The position numbers and the translations under genes are program-made. Under the pieces are notes generated by a model. That model saw only the letters and a list, made by a program, of their open reading frames with translations. It was not told the origin of the DNA and ran no database searches. Positions 18,948-28,522 of a stretch of 48,075 nt of DNA are shown here, in pieces (positions within the stretch are counted from its first letter, which is position 1; the number at the start of each line of letters is the position of its first letter). Origin of the DNA: CAZTAR01 sp043813895 (GTDB taxonomy: Bacteria; Planctomycetota; Phycisphaerae; UBA1845; UTPLA1); NCBI GenBank assembly GCA_043813895.1, contig JBDRKQ010000089.1:1-48075 (forward strand), in the 5' to 3' direction.

Positions 18948-19367
18948 TTAGATATCCACAATGATCGTCGCCTGAAAACCGTCTTCCAGTTTGGCGATCT
19001 CCAGTGCGTGATAGGTAATCGCCTTCACCTCTCGCTCGTACAAGGATACGCTCTCGTCCACGGTCGCAAGCTGCGCTTCCACGACAAGACGGCCTTCGTC
19101 AAAAGTTCGTACGTCCGTCGATACGACGATCCGCTGTTGGTCTTCGAACTGAAAGAGCAACTCGGCGAGATAATCTCGAAGGAGCACCGCCGGATCATCA
19201 CCAGTGTGCTCCAGCCGCAGCCTGCTCCGGTCGCCCCCCGGCGCCAACTCGCCGATCACGGTGTAAAGGCCTTCTCCGGCAGGCGCGATCAATCCCGCCA
19301 TCGACGGCGCAAACACGCGAATCCCCACGTCGGCCGTATGGTCGAATAGCTCAAACCGGGCCTCCAT
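18948..19367 (-). CDS. Archease, RtcB-activating protein
   Basis: 139 residues, the normal size. FDHTADVGIRVF at the N-terminus holds the metal-binding Asp of archeases, EVKAITYHALEI (113-124) is the best conserved family motif, and the chain ends with TIIVDI, whose Asp completes the Ca2+/Mn2+ site. Archease promotes RtcB guanylation and gives it multiple turnovers. It lies just upstream of rtcB on the same strand, supporting co-expression, although the palindrome between them may create unequal expression. Confidence 0.93.
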   Translation of the reverse strand: MEARFELFDHTADVGIRVFAPSMAGLIAPAGEGLYTVIGELAPGGDRSRLRLEHTGDDPAVLLRDYLAELLFQFEDQQRIVVSTDVRTFDEGRLVVEAQLATVDESVSLYEREVKAITYHALEIAKLEDGFQATIIVDI

Positions 19368-19497
19368 GATAACTGTTGTAGCCCCCGGCAGTCATACGTG
19401 CAAGGAAATACAACATACTGTCCGCCGATTTGACGGATTCAACCGTTCAACGGATGATCTCCTCAGCGGCACGTGAGCCGAGGAAGAAGGTAGACAC

Positions 19498-21036
19498 GTG
19501 AGCCAGCGACCAGGCGCTTGTCTAACACACGAGAAGAGCGGCATGCCGGCAGACCAAACGGACGAACTCAAGCTGCTGATTCGTTCGAGGCACCCGGTTG
19601 TGTCGATCGAGACCGCCGACGAGGATCGGGCGTTGGCGCTCGTATATCGCGTCGCGAAGGACATGGACCAGCCGCTCTTCGAGTGGTCCGTCACTACGGG
19701 ACTGAGCCGCAGAGTGCCCACTGTGGGACACATGATCGCGAACACGCAATCCCCGAAGGGCGCGCTCTCCTATGCGCAAGACGTTACCGTCGGGGGCGTC
19801 TTCGTTTTCAAGGATTTGGCGTCCCACCTGAAAGACGCCTCACTCGCCAGGCAGTTGCACGATGTGCACTCGGTATTCTCCAAACGCAAGTCGACACTGA
19901 TCCTCATCGAGGGAGCGGCGAGCGTGCCTGGCAACCTGCGTCGCCTGACGGTCCCGTTTGACGTGAAATGGCCCACCGCCGAGGAACTCGAAGAGGTGGT
20001 CCGCGATACGCTTCGCGAGGCCCAACTCATCGACCGCGCGAAGGTGACCCTCGACCCGTCACAGATGCAGAGAATGGTGGGGAACCTTCGTGGCCTGACG
20101 CGCAAGGAAGCCGCTCGCGTCGTCGCCTCCGCGGTGTACGACGACAACGTACTCAGCGCCGACGATCTGCCGAAGATCACGACGGCCAAGCGCGAGATCC
20201 TCACGTCGCGCGGGATCCTGGATCCGGTCCAGGTGGATGTCACGCCGGATGACCTTGGCGGCCTGACCCGGCTCAAGGCATGGCTCGGCCGGCGACGGGA
20301 AGGGTTCTCACCACAGGCCCGAGAGTTCGGTCTCACGCCGCCGCGAGGTATTCTGCTTCTTGGCGTACAGGGCTGCGGCAAGAGCCTGTGTGCCAAGGTT
20401 GTGGCATCGTTCTTTCAAATGCCGCTGCTGCGGCTCGATCCGGGAACACTCTATCGGAAGTGGGTTGGTGAAACGGAATCGCGGCTGCGACAGGCACTCT
20501 CCCAGGCCGAAGTCATATCGCCGGTCGTCCTGTGGATCGACGAAATTGAGAAGGCACTGGCGTCGGCAGCGAGTGCCTCGGCGGACGGCGGTCTCTCACA
20601 GCGCGTCTTCGGCACACTACTCTCTTGGATGCAGGAGCACAAGCAGCCGGTCTTCAGCGTCGCCACCGCGAACGACGTGTCTCGACTGCCGCCGGAGTTG
20701 CTCCGCAAAGGCCGATTCGACGAGGTCTTCTTCGTGGACCTGCCCGACGCGGCTGCACGCGAACAGGTGTTTGCGATTCACATCAGGCGTCGCAGACGGA
20801 ATCCCGACGACTTTGATTTGAAGCGGCTTGCCGCCGCATCAGAGGGGTTCGGCGGAGCGGAGATCGAGCAAGTCGTCATCGCGGCCCTCTATGCGGCCTT
20901 TGCGGATAAGACCGACATCAACGATGAGAAGTTGCTTGCCGAACTGGCGGCGACGCGCCCACTCTCCGTGCTGATGGCCGAACGGATTGCGGAGCTGCGC
21001 GCGTGGGCGCGAGACCGCTGCGTCCCGGCGGGCTGA
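19498..21036 (+). CDS. Ycf46-like AAA ATPase
   Basis: 512 residues. An N-terminal region of about 230 residues (DELKLLIRSRHPVVSIETADEDRAL at its start, read in parts) precedes a FtsH-like AAA domain. Walker A is GVQGCGKS (289-296), Walker B is VVLWIDEIEK (343-352), and the arginine-finger segment is RKGRFDE (403-409). KWVGETESRLRQAL is the pore-loop-containing helix. This matches the cyanobacterial/chloroplast Ycf46 type, implicated in regulating inorganic carbon use in cyanobacteria but otherwise poorly understood. GTG 19498 has AGAAGG about 8 bases upstream; ATG 19543 is the alternative. It stands alone on the plus strand. Confidence 0.88.
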   Translation: MSQRPGACLTHEKSGMPADQTDELKLLIRSRHPVVSIETADEDRALALVYRVAKDMDQPLFEWSVTTGLSRRVPTVGHMIANTQSPKGALSYAQDVTVGGVFVFKDLASHLKDASLARQLHDVHSVFSKRKSTLILIEGAASVPGNLRRLTVPFDVKWPTAEELEEVVRDTLREAQLIDRAKVTLDPSQMQRMVGNLRGLTRKEAARVVASAVYDDNVLSADDLPKITTAKREILTSRGILDPVQVDVTPDDLGGLTRLKAWLGRRREGFSPQAREFGLTPPRGILLLGVQGCGKSLCAKVVASFFQMPLLRLDPGTLYRKWVGETESRLRQALSQAEVISPVVLWIDEIEKALASAASASADGGLSQRVFGTLLSWMQEHKQPVFSVATANDVSRLPPELLRKGRFDEVFFVDLPDAAAREQVFAIHIRRRRRNPDDFDLKRLAAASEGFGGAEIEQVVIAALYAAFADKTDINDEKLLAELAATRPLSVLMAERIAELRAWARDRCVPAG

Positions 21037-21184
21037 ATCGCAAAGACGCAGACGTGTCACTGCTCCAAGCGAAACTCCATCCTTCGCTACTCTGGATCGA
21101 GGCGCAAACAAACGGCGCCCGGGCTTGATCACCCGAACGCCGCCTGCACGTGTTGATGAGTCTTTTCCTGGCTCGGAGGAATTC

Positions 21185-21766
21185 CTACGCACGAGTGCGT
21201 CTGCGGCGAAGCAGCACAGGGATCGCGGTGCCGAGCAGGATTAGCGTTCCCGGCTCCGGCGTGACCAGCGTCCACTCGATTCCACAGTTGTAGAAGTGGC
21301 AATCCGGGTCCATGCCCAGGCCGACCCGACCATCCGCGAGGTAGGCGTTGAGCACTACCAGGTCGGCATCGGTGAAGGTGTACGTCCTGTCGTCGGGTGC
21401 GGCCGGGATGTTCCAGTAGGTCACCAGCGGCGTGTGTTCGCTCGGCGGCAAGCTGGCGAAGTAGTCGCCGCCGCCCTGATTGTCGTTGAGTACCGTGAGG
21501 CCGAGAGCAGGCGAGTTTAATAGGTGGATGTACAATACGTTCGGGTTGTCGTCCCAGTTGCGAATGCTGTCGAAGGTCAGTTCGGCCGCGATGATCTTCT
21601 CGCCCGGATCGAGGGGCACGTCGATGCCCCAACTGTAGACCTTGTAGTGATCGAGGTTGTACATATTGGCGGGAGTCGGAGAGAAGGTCATGATCTCGTC
21701 GGCCGCCGCGAGACTCGGGACCATGCCAATGGCCAGGACCAGGACAAGCAGTAATCGTGAGGACAT
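21185..21766 (-). CDS. PEP-CTERM sorted secreted protein
   Basis: 193 residues. ATG 21766 has AAGGAG 7 bases upstream. An N-terminal signal peptide (RLLLVLVLAIGMVPSLAAA) is followed by a beta-rich domain with conserved aromatic and Asp residues (GIDVPLDPGEKIIAAELTF, IHLLNSPALGL), resembling carbohydrate-binding or DUF-type beta sandwiches. The C-terminus has the PEP-CTERM sorting tag: TPEPGT, a hydrophobic helix LILLGTAIPVLL and a basic end RRRRTRA. Exosortase systems cleave and anchor or export such proteins, often with exopolysaccharide matrix. No exosortase gene is in the window. Confidence 0.88.
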   Translation of the reverse strand: MSSRLLLVLVLAIGMVPSLAAADEIMTFSPTPANMYNLDHYKVYSWGIDVPLDPGEKIIAAELTFDSIRNWDDNPNVLYIHLLNSPALGLTVLNDNQGGGDYFASLPPSEHTPLVTYWNIPAAPDDRTYTFTDADLVVLNAYLADGRVGLGMDPDCHFYNCGIEWTLVTPEPGTLILLGTAIPVLLRRRRTRA

Positions 21767-22144
21767 AGTCAATCTCCTTCTCAAATGGTGTTTTGGCGAT
21801 TTCGTGAAGGGGGAGTTGTGCAAGCACCGCGCCGATGGCGTTGTTGGGCTGCTCACCACACGAAGGCCGGAAAAGTGACGGCGGGTGAGTGGACAGCACT
21901 GTCTTTATCGCGGCGTTAAACTCGGCAAGCTGTAGCGTGTCGAATGAGGTGAACACGCCCGGCATCACGCGAGCCCGTCCGAGGCGCGCAAGTGCTGCTC
22001 TCGGCGTCGCATAGGGAGAGGAGGGGCGAAGAACGTCCGAAGCCGCGCCGCGACGACACTTGGGCCGCGTCGCGAAAGGCTATCGGACCCGGCGCGCCCC
22101 ATCATCAGACAGGAAGGGGCACGCCTGCTTCTGAACGATTCGCG
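21767..22144. other. Intergenic stretch, no gene seen
   Basis: 378 bases between the PEP-CTERM gene start and the end of the urocanase gene. It should hold the promoter of the PEP-CTERM gene, but I cannot point to a clear one. No convincing coding frame. Confidence 0.4.
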
Positions 22145-23818
22145 CTACGTCGGGATAACTACGCCGCGCTCATCGGCGATCTGCCGGGCCTCTTCGTAGC
22201 CGGCGTCGACATGGCGGAAGATGCCGGTGGCCGGGTCGCACGTGAGGACCCGCTGCAAGCGTTCGGCGGCCAGATCGGTTCCGTCGGCGACGCAGACCAT
22301 GCCCGCGTGAAGCGAATAGCCGATACCCACGCCGCCGCCGTGGTGGACGCTGACCCAACTCGCCCCACAGGCGGTGTTGGCCAGGGCGTTGAGAATCGGC
22401 CAGTCGGCGATGGCGTCGCTGCCGTCCTTCATGCCTTCGGTCTCGCGATTCGGCGAGGCGACGGAACCGCAATCCAGGTGATCGCGGCCGATCACGATCG
22501 GCGCTTTCACCTTGCCGGTTCGGACGAGTTCGTTGAATGCCAGGCCTGCCTTGGCACGCTCGCCGTAACTCAGCCAGCAGATGCGGCAGGGCAGACCCTG
22601 GAACTTGATTCGTTCGCCGGCAAGTTTGATCCACCGTGAGAGGTGGGCGTTCTCGGGAAACAATTCGAGAATCGTCTCGTCCGTCACGGCGATGTCGGCG
22701 GGATCGCCGCTGATCGCACACCAGCGGAACGGTCCCGCCCCTTCGCAGAACAGCGGTCGAATGTAGGCCGGCACGAAACCGGGGAAGTCGTAGGCGTTCT
22801 TCACGCCCGCGTCCTTCGCCATTTCGCGAATGTTGTTGCCGTAGTCGAACGTGACCGCGCCGGCGTTCTGCATGTCGAGCATCGCCCGAACGTGCGTCGC
22901 CATGGACTCCATCGCCAGCTTGATGTACTTGTCCGGGTCGGTCTTGCGCAGCGCGAGGGCGTCGCCATAGAAGAGCTGGTGCGGCACGTAGCCGTTCAGT
23001 GCGTCATGCGCACTCGTCTGGTCGGTCAGCAGATCAGGCGTGATGCCGCGTTTGACCAGTTCCGGTACCACGGCCGCGGCGTTGCCGAGCAGCCCGACGC
23101 TCAACGCCTGCTTCGCCTTCCTGGCCGCCAGCACTTTCTCAACGGCTACATCGAGGTCATCGGTCGCTTCGTCGAGGTACTTCGTTTCGAGACGCCGGTC
23201 GATTCGGGTTTGATCGACTTCGACAACGAGGCAGGCAGCGCCTTGCATGGTGGCTGCCAGCGGCTGCGCGCCGCCCATGCCGCCGAGGCCTGCCGTGAGG
23301 ATGAACCGCCCAGCGAGATCGCCGCCGAAGTCCTGCCTCGCCGCCGCGCCGAACGTTTCGTACGTGCCTTGCAGAATGCCTTGCGTCCCGATGTAAATCC
23401 AACTGCCCGCCGTCATCTGGCCGAACATGGTCAGACCCATGGCTTCGAGCCGCCGGAATTCCTCCCAGGTGGCCCAGTGCGGCACGAGCAGGGCGTTGGC
23501 GATCAGCACGCGCGGGGCGGCCTCGTGCGTCTTGACGATGCCCACGGCACGACCACTCTGAACGAGGAGGGTCTCGTCGTTCTCCAAGTTACGGAGCGCC
23601 CGGACGATCTTGTCGAAATCGGCCCAACTTCGGGCCGCCTTGCCGGTACCGCCGTACACGATGAGCTCGTCCGGCTTCTCGGCCACTTCCGGATCTAGGT
23701 TGTTGTGCAGCATCCGCAGGGCGGCCTCCTGGTGCCAGCCCTTGCACGAAAGGGCGGTCCCTCGGGGGGCATGGACCTCACGGGGGCCTGCCGTAGCGGT
23801 CTTCGTTGTCGCGGCCAT
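22145..23818 (-). CDS. hutU: Urocanate hydratase
   Basis: 557 residues, full length. It converts urocanate to imidazolonepropionate in histidine breakdown, with NAD+ as electrophilic cofactor. The NAD-binding region contains LTAGLGGMGGAQPLAAT (175-191), and the catalytic region contains GLPCRICWLSYGERAK with the conserved Cys at 411. YGNNIRE and HHGGGVGIGYSLHAG are also diagnostic. The ATG has AGGAG 7 bases upstream. No hutH, hutI or hutF gene is adjacent, so the rest of the pathway must be elsewhere. Confidence 0.97.
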   Translation of the reverse strand: MAATTKTATAGPREVHAPRGTALSCKGWHQEAALRMLHNNLDPEVAEKPDELIVYGGTGKAARSWADFDKIVRALRNLENDETLLVQSGRAVGIVKTHEAAPRVLIANALLVPHWATWEEFRRLEAMGLTMFGQMTAGSWIYIGTQGILQGTYETFGAAARQDFGGDLAGRFILTAGLGGMGGAQPLAATMQGAACLVVEVDQTRIDRRLETKYLDEATDDLDVAVEKVLAARKAKQALSVGLLGNAAAVVPELVKRGITPDLLTDQTSAHDALNGYVPHQLFYGDALALRKTDPDKYIKLAMESMATHVRAMLDMQNAGAVTFDYGNNIREMAKDAGVKNAYDFPGFVPAYIRPLFCEGAGPFRWCAISGDPADIAVTDETILELFPENAHLSRWIKLAGERIKFQGLPCRICWLSYGERAKAGLAFNELVRTGKVKAPIVIGRDHLDCGSVASPNRETEGMKDGSDAIADWPILNALANTACGASWVSVHHGGGVGIGYSLHAGMVCVADGTDLAAERLQRVLTCDPATGIFRHVDAGYEEARQIADERGVVIPT

Positions 23819-23940
23819 GATCGATCTCCTAGTGGATTACGCTGATCGCCCCAATCTAGCTGTTTGCTGTGATTCAGCCAAGACCCACGCGCCGAGTTCG
23901 TGTACAATGTGCGTTGTGATGCAGGAAGGAGGGTTCTCAG

Positions 23941-25191
23941 ATGCGCCTTACCGCAATAGTGCTCGCATCGGCCCTTGTGTGTGCGATTCCGCAGGCCTCC
24001 GTCGCGCAGCCCACGCAGGCGTGCTGCTTCTACGATGAGGGGATCTGTCTGGACCTTTCTCAGACGGACTGCACCAACGCCGGCGGGAATCCCCAAGGTG
24101 CGTTCACCGAATGCGCAACGACCGAGTGCCATCGGCCCGCGTGCTGTCTGCCGGATGGCACGTGTGTGGCGGTTGAGCACGGGCCGGAATGCTGGTACAT
24201 CCACGGCGGCATTTATGAAGGCATTGGCTCTCGCTGCGAGACGTCGGTCTGCGAGTTGCTGGAGGCGTGCTGCCACAACAACGGTAATTGCTGGAACATC
24301 TCACCGTGTGAGTGCGCGTATCGTGGCGGTGTGCCGCTCGGGCCTGGCACTGATTGCGCTGTAGATGAGTGCCCGCCCCAGGCGTGCTGCTTTCCGGATG
24401 GAACGTGCGTCGAGATGGAATCCAACAACGAGTGCACCGGCCAGGGCGGCTTTCCACAGGGGGCATTCTCGACTTGTGCGACAAGCGACTGCACGCCGTT
24501 CGAGGCATGTTGCTACGACAGCGGCGCGTGCAGCAATGCGAATCCGGAAGCCTGCGAGATATACGGGGGCTATCCGCAAGGGCCCGGTACGTCGTGCACC
24601 GCCGGCTCATGCGACGAGACGCAGGCGTGCTGCATGTCGGACGGCACCTGCGTGGATGTGTCGGTGGCCAACTGCGTGTTCTGGACGTATCAGGGTATTC
24701 CGCAGGGATACGGAACGACGTGCAGCGGGGAGACCTGCGAGCCGTTCGAGGCCTGCTGTCTGCCTGAGCAGTGCATGGACATGGAGCCGAGCCATTGTGA
24801 GGCAGCCGGCGGTGTTCCACTCGGGCCGGGCAGCGCCTGCGACACAACGCCTTGCCCGGACGTGAACTACGAGGCATGTTGTTTCGACGATGGTTGCTGC
24901 GTGGAGTTGACGACCGGCCGGTGCCTGCACGAGGGCGGGATGCCGGGCGGCGCCGGGTCGAGGTGCGGCGCATTTACCTGCCCCCAATGGTGCGCGACGT
25001 GTTCGGGAGACCTCACGGGCGATGGCGTCGTCGACGGCGAGGATCTGGCAGGGTTCATTGACTGCGCGGTCGAGAGTGCCCCGCCCGATCCAGCCTGCGC
25101 TTGTGGCGACTACAGCCATAACGGCCGGGTGGATGGAGGGGATTTGTCGGCCTTCCTGAACGATCTGCTCGCAACCGGGCCGTGTGGCTGA
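23941..25191 (+). CDS. Secreted cysteine-rich 8-repeat protein with C-terminal dockerin-like domain
   Basis: 416 residues. A signal peptide (LTAIVLASALVCAIPQASVA) is followed by eight tandem units of about 40 residues, each with the pattern ACC-x(2)-DG-x-C ... C ... GG-x-x-x-G-x-x-x-x-C-x(4)-C, spanning about 25-345. Every unit keeps the double Cys and usually six cysteines in total, so disulfide-rich folding outside the cytoplasm is expected. Residues about 355-410 carry two calcium-loop motifs (GDLTGDGVVDGEDLAGFID and GDYSHNGRVDGGDLSAFL), the paired arrangement common at the ends of Planctomycetota secreted proteins. GGAGG lies about 9 bases upstream; a TACAAT box is at 23903-23908. Function unknown, perhaps cell-surface structure or adhesion. 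Confidence 0.85.
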   Translation: MRLTAIVLASALVCAIPQASVAQPTQACCFYDEGICLDLSQTDCTNAGGNPQGAFTECATTECHRPACCLPDGTCVAVEHGPECWYIHGGIYEGIGSRCETSVCELLEACCHNNGNCWNISPCECAYRGGVPLGPGTDCAVDECPPQACCFPDGTCVEMESNNECTGQGGFPQGAFSTCATSDCTPFEACCYDSGACSNANPEACEIYGGYPQGPGTSCTAGSCDETQACCMSDGTCVDVSVANCVFWTYQGIPQGYGTTCSGETCEPFEACCLPEQCMDMEPSHCEAAGGVPLGPGSACDTTPCPDVNYEACCFDDGCCVELTTGRCLHEGGMPGGAGSRCGAFTCPQWCATCSGDLTGDGVVDGEDLAGFIDCAVESAPPDPACACGDYSHNGRVDGGDLSAFLNDLLATGPCG

Positions 25192-25498
25192 CGCACGCCT
25201 GTACCAGCGCGAATCGCAACCGGGGGCACAATCACGCCGTTCGCCCGAAGCCGATAGCCCCTGGCGGGAGCCAGGGGTCGAATAATCCTGGCCGAGTGTC
25301 TCGCCTCCTTTGGAGGTGTGGGCTTGACTGGGATTCACAGGCACCCTACGCGGTCATTCCGTCCCCCACCCCGATCGGCTGCCTGACAGACAGCCGAAGC
25401 GGGATGGGGCACCCACGGATCATCCTGGGCCGGCGGTTTGAGCCCAGAAGCCATCGACGGTATCATATGGGGTTTTGAGAATCCGGAAAGTCCGAAGC
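25192..25498. other. Intergenic stretch with a CCCCTGG hairpin
   Basis: CCCCTGG (25258-25264) and CCAGGGG (25271-25277) form a 7-bp hairpin with a 6-nt loop, about 67 bases after the stop of the cysteine-rich gene. No T-run follows. A CCCAGGG/CCCTGGG pair at 45195-45236 may be related. The rest has no coding frame I can support. Confidence 0.5.
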
Positions 25499-25954
25499 AT
25501 GAAACTCACAGATCACTTGTCGCTGCCGCTTGTCAAAGTTCCCTTGGCGGCCACCGAGAAGCGACAGGCCATCACCGAACTTGTCAACATCATTGCCGAG
25601 CAGTCCTTGACCGAGCGGCGTGACCAGTTGCTCGATGCCGTCTTGGAGCGCGAGGCGCAACGGACGACCGGTATAGGTCGAGGCTTCGCGATTCCACACG
25701 CGAAGTGTGATGCAGTCGATCATCTGATCATCGCTTTCGGCCGCGCGGCCAACCCGATCGACTTCGCCGCGGTAGACGGCCAGCCTGTCACGCTGATCGC
25801 GCTGTTGGCGAGCCCGGCCAATGCGACGAGTTCTCACATCCAGGCGCTCGCGCGACTCAGCCGGCTCGTGACCAATGCGTCCGTCATGGAGCAGTTGCTC
25901 GCGGCTCCGGATGCGGGGACGTTCTTCCAGATCATCCAGGACAACGAAAGCTAG
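25499..25954 (+). CDS. PTS EIIA domain protein (PtsN/fructose type)
   Basis: 151 residues. A single PTS_EIIA type-2 domain with the phosphorylated histidine H67 in TGIGRGFAIPHAKCDAV, and the later LIALLASPANATSSHIQALARLSRL helix typical of the family. Stand-alone members act as nitrogen/potassium PTS regulators (EIIA-Ntr) or in sugar uptake. No EI, HPr or EIIB/C gene is nearby, so a regulatory role is more likely. ATG 25499 is preceded by GGAAAG; an upstream TTG is less likely. The stop codon TAG (25952-25954) is inside the left terminal repeat of the adjoining MITE-like element, so the last codons could have been altered by its insertion. Confidence 0.88.
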   Translation: MKLTDHLSLPLVKVPLAATEKRQAITELVNIIAEQSLTERRDQLLDAVLEREAQRTTGIGRGFAIPHAKCDAVDHLIIAFGRAANPIDFAAVDGQPVTLIALLASPANATSSHIQALARLSRLVTNASVMEQLLAAPDAGTFFQIIQDNES

Positions 25955-26093
25955 TGCTCCGACACGGCTGAAACGACGGATTGCCATAGAAGGAGGGGGG
26001 TGCCACTGGCGGCTCGCCCGCCGATGGGCACGGGCAGACAAGCTGCCCGTGGCACCCAGCAGGGCCCATCAATTGAGTAGTGTCGGAGCACTA
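25952..26093. mobile_element. MITE-like element, 142 bp, with 14-bp perfect terminal inverted repeats
   Basis: TAGTGCTCCGACAC (25952-25965) is the exact reverse complement of 26080-26093. Both ends carry TA, consistent with TA-target insertion as by IS630/Tc1-type transposases (inference). The interior holds a composite palindrome: outer arms GGGTGCCAC (25998-26006) and GTGGCACCC (26049-26057), with hairpins GGCGG...CCGCC and CACGGGCAG/CTGCCCGTG inside. There is no coding frame. Its left end supplies the stop codon of the EIIA gene. Confidence 0.7.
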
Positions 26094-26314
26094 AGGCCGT
26101 TTCCGGTCAGTGGCTTCGGTGGTCTCGAGCCCAGTCGAACCGCGGACTTCCGGCCCGGCGGAAGCCCCTTGCGGGCCCGGTTTCCATCAACGAGAGAACG
26201 GGGTATAACTCGCGGCCGGCGCGGGCGTGCGCCGAATATGCGGCCGTCCGAGTCCAACTCCCGTACAGGGCGACTCCCGCCCGCCGTGCGACCACGCCGC
26301 CCGGAGGACCATTC

Positions 26315-28321
26315 ATGGACGCAAAACACAGGTATCCCTGGTTCGTCAAGGGCGACCTCGACGGCTTCTTCGGTCTGGCTGTCGACAACCTCGTGCAGGT
26401 ATTGGTGATCGTCGGCCTCTGCACGAAGCTCTGCGGCTTCACAGACGAGATCATCTTCGTGCGAATCCTGCCCGGCGTCGCCGTCAGCCTGCTCGTCGGC
26501 AACATCTTCTACGCGCTACTCGCCCGGTGGGTGGCTCGTCGCGATGGCAACACAACCTGCACGGCCCTCCCATACGGCATCAACACGCCGTCGGTCTTCG
26601 CGTACATCTTCTTCATCCTCGCGCCGGTGTATCACCTGTACAAGCCGACGCTCGGCGACGAGGGGGCGGGGTTGCTCGCCTGGAAGATCGGCCTCTTGGC
26701 GTGCATCGGCAGCGGCATCATTGAATTCCTTGGTGCGTTCATCGGCGGCTGGGTCCGGCGCGTCACGCCCCGGGCGGCGCTGCTCTCGGCGCTGGCGGCC
26801 ATCGGCATCATGTTCATCGCGAGTCCGTTCGCGTTTCAGATCTTCGAGCGGCCGCTCGTCGCCATTGTGCCCATGTTCATTGTGCTGATAGGCTACTTCG
26901 CGAAGGTGAGATTCCCCCGCGGCCTGCCGAGCGGCTTCGTGGCCGTCATCGTGGGGACGATCCTGGCCTGGACGATCCCGCAGTTCATCGACCCAGGCAT
27001 GATGGACGGCGGAGCTGTCAAGGGCATCCTGTCAGCCATGTTCGGGGAACCCCGTACCTTCTTCTCGGAGAACTACCACCTGCCGACCTTCTTCGGCTCG
27101 GAGGTGCTCGGCGTTCTCCAATCCAACAAACCGCTTCTCCTCAGTTTCCTGGGCGTGATCTTGCCGATGGGTTTGATCAACGCTATCGGCTCACTCCAGA
27201 ACATCGAGTCGGCCGAGGCCGCCGGCGACCGCTTCAACACCGGCGCCTGCATGGCCGTCAACGGACTCGGCACCATCGCGGCGGGCCTGTTTGGCAGTTG
27301 TTTCCCGACCACGATCTACATCGGCCATCCGGGATGGAAGGCGCTCGGCGCGCGCTCGGGCTACTCGATCATCAACGGGCTCTTCTTCACGCTCATCTTC
27401 GTCTTCGGCCTCTCAAAGCTCTTCGTCGCCGTGATCCCGATGGAGGCCGGCATCGCGATCGTCATGTGGATCGGCATCATCATCACGGCGCAAAGCTATG
27501 AAGCCGTGCCCAAGCGGCACTACGCCGCCGTCGCCATCGCGTTCTTTCCCGCCGTAGCGGCCATCGCCCTGTTCTATGTGCCGCAGATTCTCGCTGGCAC
27601 AGGCGCGGCGACAGGCATCCTGCCGATGGTCGCCGAGCACAACAGACTCATCGAGACGGTCCACACCGACGGTTGGTGGCCGGTCGGCATCTACGCCCTG
27701 GCCGGCGCGAACGGCGGCTACATCATCACCTGCATCATCATCTCGGCCGTAAGCGCGTTCCTGATCGATCGGAAGTTCAAGACGGCCGCCATATGGTGCG
27801 TGTTCGCAACGGTCGTCACACTGCTCGGCTTCCAGCACGCCTTCCGGGTGGAGCCGGACCCGGCAATCGCAGCAGCCCCGCAGGCGGCCGTCGCACAACT
27901 CGCGGAACAACCGACCTCACCAGAGGGCGATGTCGAGGCCGAGCGCGTTGTCGATGCAGAGATCACGGCCGAAGCCGAAGCACCAAAGCTCATCACGTCC
28001 GCGCCGCGCGAGCTGCTGGTCTGGCAGCGCAGCGAAGACGCGTTCAAGGACACGAGCCTGTACCTTGAGAAGACCGACGGCGCGTTCTGGCACCGCGGCT
28101 ATCGGATCGCCGCCGCGTATCTCGTTGCCGCGGCACTCCTGTTCGTGATCCACTCCATGCGAAGAAAGGGCCGCGCCTTCGAAGACATCGTCGTCGACGG
28201 CCACGCCGCCCAGCCAACGGCGGCGGTACCCCGGCGCGCGCCACCGACGGCAGAGGAGCCAGCGCGCGCGCCACTGATCGAGAGCGAACCAGGTAGCCCG
28301 GACGCCGAGACGACGACCTGA
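26315..28321 (+). CDS. NCS2-family (xanthine/uracil permease-like, AzgA-type) membrane transporter with long C-terminal extension
   Basis: 668 residues. The first 505 residues hold about 12-13 membrane helices and start with GDLDGFFGLAVDNLVQVLVI, the typical opening of NCS2-type permeases. TCTALPYGINTPSVFAY and INAIGSLQNIESAEAAGDRF match NCS2/AzgA conserved blocks including the substrate-site Glu. Residues about 515-600 are a hydrophilic, acidic and alanine-rich insert, then one more helix (RIAAAYLVAAALLFVI) and a proline-rich tail. The extension is unusual for the family. GGAGG lies about 6 bases before the ATG. Substrate is probably a nucleobase or related compound. Confidence 0.8.
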   Translation: MDAKHRYPWFVKGDLDGFFGLAVDNLVQVLVIVGLCTKLCGFTDEIIFVRILPGVAVSLLVGNIFYALLARWVARRDGNTTCTALPYGINTPSVFAYIFFILAPVYHLYKPTLGDEGAGLLAWKIGLLACIGSGIIEFLGAFIGGWVRRVTPRAALLSALAAIGIMFIASPFAFQIFERPLVAIVPMFIVLIGYFAKVRFPRGLPSGFVAVIVGTILAWTIPQFIDPGMMDGGAVKGILSAMFGEPRTFFSENYHLPTFFGSEVLGVLQSNKPLLLSFLGVILPMGLINAIGSLQNIESAEAAGDRFNTGACMAVNGLGTIAAGLFGSCFPTTIYIGHPGWKALGARSGYSIINGLFFTLIFVFGLSKLFVAVIPMEAGIAIVMWIGIIITAQSYEAVPKRHYAAVAIAFFPAVAAIALFYVPQILAGTGAATGILPMVAEHNRLIETVHTDGWWPVGIYALAGANGGYIITCIIISAVSAFLIDRKFKTAAIWCVFATVVTLLGFQHAFRVEPDPAIAAAPQAAVAQLAEQPTSPEGDVEAERVVDAEITAEAEAPKLITSAPRELLVWQRSEDAFKDTSLYLEKTDGAFWHRGYRIAAAYLVAAALLFVIHSMRRKGRAFEDIVVDGHAAQPTAAVPRRAPPTAEEPARAPLIESEPGSPDAETTT

Positions 28322-28522
28322 CGCCAATCTCCGTTGCCGCTCCCCGGGGAAGTGCCCTGAGTTCTTACTGCTCGCCGCAGCGGTCCGTCTGCCGCGGCGG
28401 CACCATCGCCATGTGCCCCTGATTCCCGGTCTGTGCTCCCGTCAAAGGACGTAATCCGTCTCCATGAAGGGAGTTGTCGAACCGGACCCGGGGATATCTT
28501 GAGTTCACTTTGCGCTGCAGTG

